Source of the DNA: Pseudomonadota bacterium | GTDB lineage: Bacteria; Pseudomonadota; Gammaproteobacteria; Burkholderiales; SG8-39 | Direction of reading: 5' to 3' | Length of the DNA: 16,330 nt | NCBI GenBank assembly: GCA_021848555.1 | Contig: JAJZUN010000012.1 | Coordinates: 1 to 16,330, forward strand | Shown: positions 6,220 through 12,893 of the stretch, one piece after another | Numbering within the stretch: the first letter of the stretch is position 1 | How the letters are laid out: every line of letters starts with the position of its first letter | Notes under the pieces: model-generated | What the model saw: only the letters and a program-made list of their open reading frames with translations | The model's database searches: none | Told to the model about the DNA's origin: nothing | Program-made: the position numbers and the translations under genes

Positions 6220-9200
6220 ATGTTCAAGCAGCTACTCGACAACAGCCTCGCCAATCGCCTGCTGGTCATCATCGCCAGCCTGGTGCTGATGGCCTACGGG
6301 GCATTCACGCTGACGCGCACGCCGGTGGACGTGTTTCCCGACCTCAACAAGCCGACGGTCACGATCATGACCGAAGCCGGCGGCATGGCCGCCGAGGAGG
6401 TGGAACAGCTCATCACCTTCCCGCTGGAAACGACGATGAACGGTTTGCCCGGCGTGGGCAGCGTGCGTTCCGTCTCCAGCGCGGGACTGTCTTTCGTCTA
6501 TGTCACCTTCGACTGGAGCACGGAGATTTTCCGGGCGCGGCAGATGGTGTCGGAACGCCTGTCCTCGATGGAAGAAGGCTTGCCGGAAGGCGTGGTGCCG
6601 CGCATGGGGCCGATCAGCTCGGTGATGGGCGAAATCATGCAGATCGCCATCCCCATCGACACGGCGAAGATTTCGCCGATGGCGGTGCGCGAATACGCCG
6701 ATTGGGTTCTGCGGCCGCGCCTGATGGCGATTTCCGGCGTTGCTCAGGTCATCCCCATCGGTGGCGAAGTGCGCCAGTTCCAGGTGCAGCCGAACACCGC
6801 GCGCATGGCCGAACTGGGAATCGCGCATGAGCAGTTGGAAGCAGCGTTGAAAGGCTATTCGTCGAACACCTCCGGCGGTTTTCTGGAACTCAACGGACGG
6901 GAATATCTGATCCGTCACCTGGGCCGCACCTCGCGCCTCGACGACTTGAAGAACCTGGCGCTGACGGCGCGCAACGGTCAGCCCCTTCTGCTGCGCCAGA
7001 TCGCCGAGGTAACTTTCGCGCCGGCCTTGAAGCGCGGCGATGCCGGTTTCGAGGGCAAGCCGGCGGTGATTCTCGGCATCCAGAAGCAACCGACAGCAGA
7101 CACCATCCAGCTCACGAATGCCATCGAGAGCGCCCTGGGCGATCTGAAAAAGTCGCTGCCGGCCGGCATGGAAGCGCCGCAAGTTACCTTCCGGCAGGCG
7201 AGTTTCATCGAGGCATCCATCACCACGCTGCAAGGCAAGCTGATTGGCGCCTCGGTGTTCGTGGCGGCCATCCTGTTTTTCTTCCTGGGCACCTTGCGCC
7301 CGACGGTGATTGCCCTGACGGCGATTCCCGTGTCGATCTTCATGACGGCGCTGGTGTTCCAGTATTTCGGCATGTCGATCAACACCATGACACTGGGAGG
7401 CCTCGCCATCGCCATCGGCGGGCTGGTCGACGATGCCGTGGTCGGCGTCGAGAACGTGTTGCGCCGCCTGAAGGAAGACCGCATCAAACACCACGATCAC
7501 CGGCTGCACCCGTTGACGCTGGTGGCGCATGCGACGATGGAAGTGCGCTCGGCCATTCTTTACGCGACGATCATCATCGTGCTGGTGTTTCTGCCGCTGT
7601 TCGCCTTGCCGGGCATGGATGGTCGGCTGTTCGTGCGGTTGGGGATCGCCTTCATCGTGTCGACGCTCGCCTCGCTGGTGGTCTCGGTGACGATCACGCC
7701 GGTGCTGTCGTTCTACCTGTTGCCGCGCATGAAGTCGCTCGACCACGGCGACACGAAGGTACTGGCCTGGCTGAAAGCGCGTTACCGGAATAGCCTGCAA
7801 GCCGTGCTGAACCGCCCACGGCGGGCGATTGCCGCCGGGGCGCTGGCCGTGCTGGTGGCGGTGGCGGCGGTGCCTTTCTTCCCCACGACTTTCCTGCCAC
7901 CCTTCAACGAGGGCACCTTGTTGATCGGCTTGCGCCTCAATCCCGGCGTGACGCTGGCGGAATCGTCGGCGCTGGCGCGGCAGGCCGAAGTGCTGGTGGC
8001 GCAAGTGCCGGAAGTGACGCACGTCGGCCGGCGCAGCGGCCGCGCCGAACTCGACGAGCATGCCGAAGGCGTGCATGTGAGCGAGCTCGATGTCGGCATC
8101 AAACCGGCAGCCGAGCTGACCCGCTCGCTGGACGAAATCAAGGCCGACCTGCGCGCACGCCTAGGCAACTTGCCTGGCGCCGTCGAAATCGGCCAGCCGA
8201 TTTCCCATCGCATCGACCACATGCTTTCCGGCGTGCGTTCGCAGGTCGCCATCAAGGTTTTCGGGGAGGATCTGGACACCTTGCGCGGCCAGGCCGAAGC
8301 GCTGCGGGCAAAGCTCGCCACCATTCCCGGCCTGGCCGATCTGGCCGTCGAAAAACAGGTGCTGGCGCCGCAGATCAAGGTGCGCATCGACTACGCGGCC
8401 GCCGCGCAGTACGGCATCCCGACGCCGCAGATTCTGGCCACCCTGCAAAGTCTGGTTGAAGGCGAAAAGGTAACGCAGATCGTCGAAGGCAACCGACGCT
8501 TTGCGCTGGTGGTGCGCCTGCCGGAGTCGGCGCGTTCCGTGGAGGGTCTGGGGCGGATTCTGCTGGAAACGCCCAACGGCCGGATTCCCTTGTCGCGGAT
8601 CGCCACCATCGAGGACAGCGACGGCCCCAACCAGATCAGCCGCGACGATGGCAAACGCCGCATCGTGCTATCCGCCAACGCACAGGGCCGCGCCTTGTCC
8701 GAAATCGTCGCGGATATTCGCCAGGTGGTCAGCGAAACCCCGTTGCCCGAGGGCTATTTCGTCACGCTGGGGGGGCAGTTTCAGGCGCAGGAAGAAGCCT
8801 CACGGCTGGTAGGCCTGCTGTCCATCGTCTCGCTGGTGCTGATGTTCGTGGTGCTGTTCAGCCGTTACCAGTCAGTCACCTTGTCCGTGTTGATCATGGC
8901 CAACATCCCGCTGGCGCTGGTGGGGGCCGTGCTCGGCTTGTGGATTTCCGGGCAGCCGCTGTCGGTGGCCGCCCTGGTCGGCTTCATCACGCTGGCCGGC
9001 ATTTCCGTGCGCAACGGCATTCTCAAGGTCAGCCATTACATCAACCTGATGCGCATGGAAGGCGAGAGCTTTGACCACAAGATGATCCTGCGCGGCTCCC
9101 TGGAACGGCTCGCGCCGGTGCTGATGACCGCGCTGGTCACCGCCTTCGCCCTGGCGCCGCTGCTGTTCGAGGCCGAGCAGCCCGGCACCGAAATCCTTCA

Positions 9201-9339
9201 CCCGGTCGCCGTCGTCATCTTCTCCGGGCTGATCAGCTCGACCCTGCTCGATACCTTCCTGACCCCGGCGCTGTTCTGGATGTTCGGCCGCCAGGATGCC
9301 GAACGCCTGATGTCGGACAAGGATGCCGAAGCACTTTGA
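6220..9339 (+). CDS. czcA: Heavy-metal RND efflux pump (CzcA-type, atypical TM4 signature)
   Basis: 1039 residues, full length for an HME-RND proton antiporter. The N-terminus (LANRLLVIIASLVLMAYG) is the first membrane helix, followed by the conserved TPVDVFPDLNKPTVTIMTEA and the MVSERLSSMEEGLPEGV porter region. The fourth membrane helix carries AIGGLVDDAVVGVENVLRRL, with D404, D405 and E411 as proton-relay candidates. Classical Zn/Co/Cd pumps have DFG...DGA here and Cu/Ag pumps have GA..DAA. The double Asp form resembles, from memory, the separate HME5-type signature associated with nickel, so substrate is uncertain. The ATG at 6220 is one base after the czcB stop; longer in-frame extensions into czcB were rejected. 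It moves cations from periplasm or cytoplasm out through CzcC. Confidence 0.94.
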   Translation: MFKQLLDNSLANRLLVIIASLVLMAYGAFTLTRTPVDVFPDLNKPTVTIMTEAGGMAAEEVEQLITFPLETTMNGLPGVGSVRSVSSAGLSFVYVTFDWSTEIFRARQMVSERLSSMEEGLPEGVVPRMGPISSVMGEIMQIAIPIDTAKISPMAVREYADWVLRPRLMAISGVAQVIPIGGEVRQFQVQPNTARMAELGIAHEQLEAALKGYSSNTSGGFLELNGREYLIRHLGRTSRLDDLKNLALTARNGQPLLLRQIAEVTFAPALKRGDAGFEGKPAVILGIQKQPTADTIQLTNAIESALGDLKKSLPAGMEAPQVTFRQASFIEASITTLQGKLIGASVFVAAILFFFLGTLRPTVIALTAIPVSIFMTALVFQYFGMSINTMTLGGLAIAIGGLVDDAVVGVENVLRRLKEDRIKHHDHRLHPLTLVAHATMEVRSAILYATIIIVLVFLPLFALPGMDGRLFVRLGIAFIVSTLASLVVSVTITPVLSFYLLPRMKSLDHGDTKVLAWLKARYRNSLQAVLNRPRRAIAAGALAVLVAVAAVPFFPTTFLPPFNEGTLLIGLRLNPGVTLAESSALARQAEVLVAQVPEVTHVGRRSGRAELDEHAEGVHVSELDVGIKPAAELTRSLDEIKADLRARLGNLPGAVEIGQPISHRIDHMLSGVRSQVAIKVFGEDLDTLRGQAEALRAKLATIPGLADLAVEKQVLAPQIKVRIDYAAAAQYGIPTPQILATLQSLVEGEKVTQIVEGNRRFALVVRLPESARSVEGLGRILLETPNGRIPLSRIATIEDSDGPNQISRDDGKRRIVLSANAQGRALSEIVADIRQVVSETPLPEGYFVTLGGQFQAQEEASRLVGLLSIVSLVLMFVVLFSRYQSVTLSVLIMANIPLALVGAVLGLWISGQPLSVAALVGFITLAGISVRNGILKVSHYINLMRMEGESFDHKMILRGSLERLAPVLMTALVTAFALAPLLFEAEQPGTEILHPVAVVIFSGLISSTLLDTFLTPALFWMFGRQDAERLMSDKDAEAL

Positions 9340-9374
9340 TTTTTTTCTTCTACAAAAGCGAAAGGAAACCACGC

Positions 9375-9761
9375 ATGAAAACCATTCATCTTCTCGCCAC
9401 GGTCGCTCTGGGTTTTGCGGGCAGCGCTTATGCCGCCGACAAGCATGATCATGGCCACGAACACGCCTCCCTGCACGGCGGCATCGTCACCGAGGTCAAG
9501 GACATGGATTACGAGTTCGTCGCCAAACCCGACCGGCTGCAACTGCATCTGCGCGATCACGGCAAGGCGGTGGACGTATCCAAGGCCAGCGCCAAGGTAA
9601 CGCTACTGGCGGGAACCGAAAAACAGGAAGTCGAACTCAAACCGGCCGGCGACAAGCTAGAAGCCGTCGGCGCCTTCAAGGTGGCCGCCGGTACCAAGGC
9701 GATTGCCCTGGTCACGCTGCCCGGCAAGCCGGCAGCAACGGCGCGGTTTGTGTTGAAGTAA
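9375..9761 (+). CDS. Small His-rich periplasmic protein, probable metal binder
   Basis: 128 residues. A signal peptide (MKTIHLLATVALGFAGSAYA) is followed by a dense ligand patch, DKHDHGHEHASLHGG, and then a short beta-rich domain with VTLLAGTEKQEVELKPAG and a closing VTLPGKPAATARFVLK. The start was chosen at the ATG preceded by AAAGGAAACC; the frame also stays open to 9336, without a signal for initiation. It is 35 bases after czcA in the same direction. The fold outline and the His patch recall the 4552-5112 protein, minus the membrane anchor, so a periplasmic metal-buffering role for the pump is likely. Function is inferred from composition and context. Confidence 0.85.
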   Translation: MKTIHLLATVALGFAGSAYAADKHDHGHEHASLHGGIVTEVKDMDYEFVAKPDRLQLHLRDHGKAVDVSKASAKVTLLAGTEKQEVELKPAGDKLEAVGAFKVAAGTKAIALVTLPGKPAATARFVLK

Positions 9762-9784
9762 ATAAATCCCGAAAGGAAACGACC

Positions 9785-10153
9785 ATGAATACGAAACTGA
9801 TTCTCTTGGCAGCCAGCACAATCGTTTTAGCAGCCTGCACATCGACCGGTTCGATAAAATCCGGAAACGACACCCTGTCGGCTGTCGTGGCCCGAAATTT
9901 ATTCGGGCCCGACAAAATCGAAGCAACGCTCAATGGCAAGGTTTATCGAGGCGACTGGCAGATCGGGCCGCCTTCGAGGGAGCAGGCACAAGGCGCAACC
10001 TATCGGCATAGAACGCATATGCACACGGCCAAGCAAACGCTGAAGGCCGACGATGGTTCGACAATGGATTGTCAGTGGGAAACACATCTTTATGCGGCAG
10101 ACGGCTTGTGTGTTGCCAATGGCAAAGAATATTCCATAGCCATCAAACAATAA
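9785..10153 (+). CDS. Small predicted lipoprotein
   Basis: 122 residues with a clear lipobox: hydrophobic LILLAASTIV followed by LAAC, so lipid attachment at Cys18. The mature part has SGNDTLSAVVARNLFGPDKI, an NGKVYRGDW strand, a basic His-containing stretch YRHRTHMHTAKQTLK, and two later cysteines (DCQWETHLYAADGLC) that could form a disulfide. AAAGGAAACGACC precedes the ATG. It sits between the His-rich protein and the CDF transporter, with one base before the latter. I do not recognise the family. A part in metal sensing or envelope protection is possible, based only on the operon. Confidence 0.8.
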   Translation: MNTKLILLAASTIVLAACTSTGSIKSGNDTLSAVVARNLFGPDKIEATLNGKVYRGDWQIGPPSREQAQGATYRHRTHMHTAKQTLKADDGSTMDCQWETHLYAADGLCVANGKEYSIAIKQ

Positions 10154-10154
10154 G

Positions 10155-10766
10155 ATGGCCGATTGTTGCAAGGATGCCTGTAGTACGCTGACTGTTGTCA
10201 GCCCGCGTTATCGCCGTGCGCTGTGGATTGCTCTTTGGGTCAATGCCGCGATGTTCGGTGTGGAGATTGTAGGGGGCATCTTGGCCGATTCCGTCTCGCT
10301 GCTGGCCGATGCGGTGGATTTTGCGGGAGATGCGGCGAACTATGGGCTGTCGCTGGCGGTGCTGGCGATGGGCCTGGTCTGGCGCGCTCGTGCTGCATTG
10401 GTCAAGGGCCTCAGCATGGGTGCCTACGGGGTATTCGTGCTGGGTAAGGCCGGATGGGGCGCGTTTGCGGGGGGCGTGCCGGAGGCGTTGACGATGGGGG
10501 GCGTGGCGTTCGTGGCGCTGCTCGCCAATGCCGGCGTGGCCGCCCTGCTTTACGCCTATCGAGACGGCGACGCCAACATGCGTTCGGTTTGGCTTTGCAG
10601 CCGCAATGACGCGCTCGGGAATATTGCGGTCATGCTGGCCGCCGTCGGGGTTTTTGGTACCGGGCAGGGCTGGCCCGACCTGATTGTTGCCGCCATCATG
10701 GGCGGGCTGGCCTTGAGTGCGGCGAGGACGGTCATCGCGCAGGCACTTGGAGAATTGCGCCGTTAG
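10155..10766 (+). CDS. Short CDF-family cation transporter
   Basis: 203 residues, shorter than the usual 300 because the cytoplasmic C-terminal domain is missing. Six membrane segments are visible. In helix 2, SVSLLADAVDFAGDAANYG supplies D55xxxD59, the CDF metal site. In helix 5, WLCSRNDALGNIAV places D152 correctly but Cys148 where most family members have His. The N-terminus MADCCKDAC holds three cysteines that could bind metal in the cytoplasm. CDF proteins exchange divalent cations for protons across the inner membrane; this one would move metal to the periplasm for CzcCBA. It begins one base after the lipoprotein stop and is last in the operon. Confidence 0.9.
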   Translation: MADCCKDACSTLTVVSPRYRRALWIALWVNAAMFGVEIVGGILADSVSLLADAVDFAGDAANYGLSLAVLAMGLVWRARAALVKGLSMGAYGVFVLGKAGWGAFAGGVPEALTMGGVAFVALLANAGVAALLYAYRDGDANMRSVWLCSRNDALGNIAVMLAAVGVFGTGQGWPDLIVAAIMGGLALSAARTVIAQALGELRR

Positions 10767-10801
10767 CGCGATGACGACTTGCTTTTTGAAACAGTTGGCT
10801 G

Positions 10802-10824
10802 GTGACCGGAATAAACGGTCGTTT
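10802..10824 (+). repeat. Second repeat family, copy 1
   Basis: GTGACCGGAATAAACGG, one variable base, then CGTTT. It matches 13905-13927 at 22 of 23 positions in the same orientation. It contains the inverted arms AAACG-nn-CGTTT. It lies between the efflux operon and dispersed repeat R2. Confidence 0.8.
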
Positions 10825-10862
10825 TAGTCGGCCGCCTGTGCACTGGTTTTCGATAATTCAAT

Positions 10863-10879
10863 CGGCCGCTAAGCGGCCG
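10863..10879 (+). terminator. Strong stem-loop downstream of the metal-efflux operon
   Basis: CGGCCGC-TAA-GCGGCCG is a perfect 7-bp GC stem about 100 bases after the last stop codon of the operon. No T-run follows, so it may act with Rho or only protect the mRNA end. Confidence 0.4.
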
Positions 10880-10917
10880 GATTAAGTCGCCTTTGCCTTT
10901 ATCTCGGAAACTGCCCG

Positions 10918-10941
10918 AAAAGTCGGCGCTGGCGGGACGGC
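10918..10941 (+). repeat. Dispersed repeat copy R2
   Basis: 24/24 identical to R1. It closes the metal-efflux module on its right side, about 150 bases after the last gene. Confidence 0.95.
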
Positions 10942-11140
10942 GGCGGGGTTGGTTTTGCCACCAACTGACTGAGCTTTTGCGCCCCAGCGGCGACCGAGAG
11001 CAGCGGCCGGCGCGGGCTGGCAGGGTTTTATTGCCGGCCCGCGCTGGACGATGAGCGAGGAAGCAACCACACCACCCACGGCGCAGCCGCTGACTAAATG
11101 AACGGCAACGCCGCCAACTTGCCGGGGATAGCGATTTTGC

Positions 11141-11237
11141 ATAACGGCCGTTATACGACCCGAAGGGCGCGCAGCGAGTCGGGGCCAGAAGGGAGCTTGC
11201 GGAATGAATGGCCCCGACTTTGTATAACGAGCGTTAT
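11141..11237. repeat. Paired near-palindromes flanking a 10-bp inverted repeat
   Basis: ATAACG-GC-CGTTAT (11141-11154) and ATAACG-AG-CGTTAT (11224-11237) have centres 83 bp apart, about eight helical turns. Between them AGTCGGGGCC (11177-11186) and GGCCCCGACT (11210-11219) form a perfect inverted repeat with a 23-base loop. Both outer sites share the preceding TTG, so they are also imperfect direct repeats. Confidence 0.8.
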
Positions 11238-11293
11238 GTAACTTCGCTGGTTATCCCAGGCCAGCGTGACCCTTGAGCGAAGCGAACTAACTT

Positions 11294-11380
11294 AGGCCAC
11301 GGGGATCGCGCGGCCTCGGGCGCGGCGGGCTGGCGGATCTCGCTTTTCGATCCGCCAGCGGGGCGCGTTCCCCGTGGCCT
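11294..11380. repeat. Nested perfect inverted repeats (large hairpin)
   Basis: Outer arms AGGCCACGGGGA (11294-11305) and TCCCCGTGGCCT (11369-11380) are perfect over 12 bp. Inner arms GCTGGCGGATC (11329-11339) and GATCCGCCAGC (11349-11359) are perfect over 11 bp with a 9-base loop. Together they would give a large hairpin in single-stranded DNA or RNA. Confidence 0.85.
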
Positions 11381-11537
11381 GCCTTTGACTTGGGCGGCGT
11401 AGCGGTCTCGCGCAGCGAGTCCGCGGGCAGGAGAGACAGGCGGTCGAGCGGCGGCCGGCGTAGCCGCTGGAGCCGTGGGCGGCCTTATCGCCGACGGCAC
11501 AAGCGGCGGGCAGTACGCGACCAGGGTAGCCAAGGGC

Positions 11538-11561
11538 AAAAGTCGGCGCTGGCGGGACGGC
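11538..11561 (+). repeat. Dispersed repeat copy R3
   Basis: 24/24 identical to R1. It lies in the non-coding region about 270 bases before the toxin-antitoxin pair and shares the preceding GGGC with copy R5. Confidence 0.95.
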
Positions 11562-11805
11562 GGTAGCGGGACGCACGAAGCCAGGGCGCGGCTTTTTGCG
11601 CGCTGGCGCGGTTCAGGATGCGAGGCGGTAGCCCGTGGCGTGGCGCAAGCAGGCGAGCGGCTTTTTGCTGGCCTGCGCCGTGCCGCGCCGTGGGCGGTCC
11701 GAGGGCTGGCGGCGCGTCAGTCCGTGAGGCGATAGCGCCGGTGGCGCAGATTCACCGCGCGACCGGTGCGGGGAGGATGCCCATAGTGTGCTACCGTGTA
11801 CTTAC

Positions 11806-11818
11806 CATGTAATACATG
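11806..11818 (+). promoter_or_regulatory. Probable autoregulatory operator of the toxin-antitoxin pair
   Basis: CATGTA-A-TACATG is a perfect 13-bp inverted repeat ending at the Shine-Dalgarno GAGGA (11818-11822). The related words TACCGTGTA (11792) and TACCATGTA (11803) are spaced 11 bp, one helical turn. TGTAAT (11808-11813) could be a -10. The layout fits repression by the ribbon-helix-helix antitoxin. Confidence 0.55.
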
Positions 11819-11829
11819 AGGACAACACC

Positions 11830-12120
11830 ATGAGCGAGGCAACCTTTACGTTCCGGGTCGATGAGGCTCTGAAATCCGAGTTTTCCAGCGCCGCGAAGAA
11901 CCGCGACCGCAACGCCGCGCAGTTGCTGCGCGACTTCATGCGCGACTTCGTCAAGCAGCAGCAGGAAGCGTCTGCGTATGATGAGTGGTTTCGTCGTCAG
12001 GTGCAAATCGGCCTGGATTCCGCCAATGCCGGCGAGCTGATCTCAGCCGAAGAGGTCGAGGCCGAGGCGGAAATCTGGCGCGCGGAGACACGGCGCAAGA
12101 TGGCCGGCGCTGCTGCGTGA
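11830..12120 (+). CDS. Ribbon-helix-helix antitoxin
   Basis: 96 residues. The N-terminal strand ATFTFRVDEALKSEF and helices SAAKNRDRNAAQLLRDFM form a CopG/RelB-like ribbon-helix-helix DNA-binding fold; the acidic C-terminus (ELISAEEVEAEAEIW) would wrap the toxin. The start at 11830 is supported by GAGGA seven bases upstream; an in-frame ATG at 11788 would read through the operator. Its TGA overlaps the toxin GTG (GTGA), a typical coupled pair. It should neutralise the toxin and repress the operon, stabilising the plasmid. Confidence 0.88.
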   Translation: MSEATFTFRVDEALKSEFSSAAKNRDRNAAQLLRDFMRDFVKQQQEASAYDEWFRRQVQIGLDSANAGELISAEEVEAEAEIWRAETRRKMAGAAA

Positions 12121-12398
12121 AATTGGTCTGGACGCAACCGGCGCGACAAGACCGAAGGGAAATTCGCGAGTACATCGCCGCCGATAGCCCGGGCGCTGCA
12201 CTGGCGCTTGACGAACTGATCGCGAAGAAAGCCGGGCACCTGGTCGATCACCCCGGCCTCGGCCGTCCGGGCCGGATCGCTGGCACCCGCGAACTGGTGG
12301 CGCATCGCAATTACATCCTGGTGTATGACGTGGCCGGCGAGTGGGTGCGTGTGTTGCGCGTCATGCACGCGGCCAGGCAGTGGCCGCCGCAGCGGTGA
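12117..12398 (+). CDS. RelE/ParE-family toxin
   Basis: 93 residues starting at the GTG that overlaps the antitoxin stop. The RelE/ParE pattern is clear: LVWTQPARQDRREIREYIAA, then ALALDELIAKKAGHLVDHPG, LGRPGRIAGTRELVAHRNYI and a closing YDVAGEWVRVLRVMHAARQWP. ParE members poison gyrase and RelE members cleave mRNA at the ribosome. The RELVAHRNYILVY segment and HAARQWP ending look more like ParE, but the target cannot be settled here. It probably ensures plasmid retention. Confidence 0.9.
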   Translation: MKLVWTQPARQDRREIREYIAADSPGAALALDELIAKKAGHLVDHPGLGRPGRIAGTRELVAHRNYILVYDVAGEWVRVLRVMHAARQWPPQR

Positions 12399-12416
12399 TG
12401 CATCCCGGGAACGGTA

Positions 12417-12833
12417 TTACCTGAAGCTGCGCGGCCCCAGCAGGGCGTTAAGCTCGGTTGCCTTGCCGCCGAAGTCTGCGCCGAGCGCTTCCAGCCAGCG
12501 GCAAATCTGCGAACGCGGCAGGCGCTCGGCCTCCATGCGTGCGATGTCGGCCTGATGCTGGCGGATGATGTCGCGGTTCCGTTCGGTTACTTGTAACTTC
12601 TCGACCTCGGCGGCGGTGAGCTTCTTTTTCCGGCGCGGCCGGGTGGCCGGCTGGATCGTCAGCGGCATCGGCGCGGCCTGCCGGGTGGCCGGCACGGCGG
12701 CGGCTTCGCCGGAAAGAATGGCGCGGATCGCGGCGGCCTGTGCTGGCGTCGCCCAGGTGTGAATCTGAATAAAGCCCTTGGCGCGCAGGCGCGCACGGTG
12801 GGCGGCTTGTTTCTCGGCGTTGGTCAGGCCCAT
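12417..12833 (-). CDS. Basic helical plasmid protein, possible autorepressor
   Basis: 138 residues, family not recognised. The N-terminus MGLTNAEKQAAHRARLRAKG is of a kind common in small plasmid and phage proteins. A proline-rich basic linker (QPATRPRRKKKLTAAEVEK) follows, then a long charged helical region (about 75-110) and a C-terminal helical segment with LPRSQICRWLEALG, which could be a helix-turn-helix. GGGAG precedes the ATG at good spacing. Its promoter lies in the 56 bases after the recombinase gene and is covered by two identical palindromes, with a third near-copy inside this gene. This suggests tight repression, possibly by its own product. That role is inferred from the operators, not the protein. 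Confidence 0.7.
   Translation of the reverse strand: MGLTNAEKQAAHRARLRAKGFIQIHTWATPAQAAAIRAILSGEAAAVPATRQAAPMPLTIQPATRPRRKKKLTAAEVEKLQVTERNRDIIRQHQADIARMEAERLPRSQICRWLEALGADFGGKATELNALLGPRSFR
12585..12597. promoter_or_regulatory. Third GGTTACTTGTAAC operator-like palindrome, inside the 138-aa gene
   Basis: 13 of 14 bases match the two intergenic palindromes. It lies about 255 bp downstream of the nearer one, within codons for KLQVT. Intragenic auxiliary operators allow DNA looping in known systems; this use here is inferred. Confidence 0.5.
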
Positions 12834-12849
12834 GGTGTTAGCTCCCGTC

Positions 12850-12893
12850 GGTTACTTGTAACCAATGATAGCGCGGTTACTTGTAACCGTCAA
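12850..12893 (-). promoter_or_regulatory. Promoter with two operator palindromes for the 138-aa gene
   Basis: On the minus strand: -35 TTGACG (12888-12893, overlapping the recombinase stop codon), 17-bp spacer, -10 TATCAT (12865-12870). The palindrome GGTTACTTGTAACC occurs at 12875-12888, filling most of the spacer, and at 12850-12863, covering the expected start of transcription. Starts are 25 bp apart. The layout is that of a strongly repressed promoter. Confidence 0.8.

Larger units (their letters stand above)
10767..11829. other. Long non-coding region rich in inverted repeats (possible transfer or resolution site)
   Basis: No gene is supported in about 1.06 kb; open frames on the minus strand at 10882-11142 and 11234-11539 have no ribosome binding site and no recognisable motif. 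The region holds R2 and R3, near-palindromes at 11141 and 11224, a 10-bp inverted repeat between them, a nested hairpin at 11294-11380, a 13-base direct repeat CGCGCAGCGAGTC (11168 and 11409) and GCGGCTTTTT twice (11588, 11657). Such density of structure suggests a cis-acting site such as oriT. No relaxase gene or familiar nick sequence is visible. Confidence 0.5.

Noticed and set aside
6232..8076. 614-aa minus-strand open frame
   Set aside because: Antisense shadow of the RND pump gene; composition is His/Arg/Gln-rich, as expected of the reverse strand of GC-rich membrane-protein genes.
10882..11142. 86-aa minus-strand open frame in the structured region
   Set aside because: No ribosome binding site; its ATG sits within a palindrome and it reads through repeat R2. 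I cannot exclude a small peptide, but nothing supports one.
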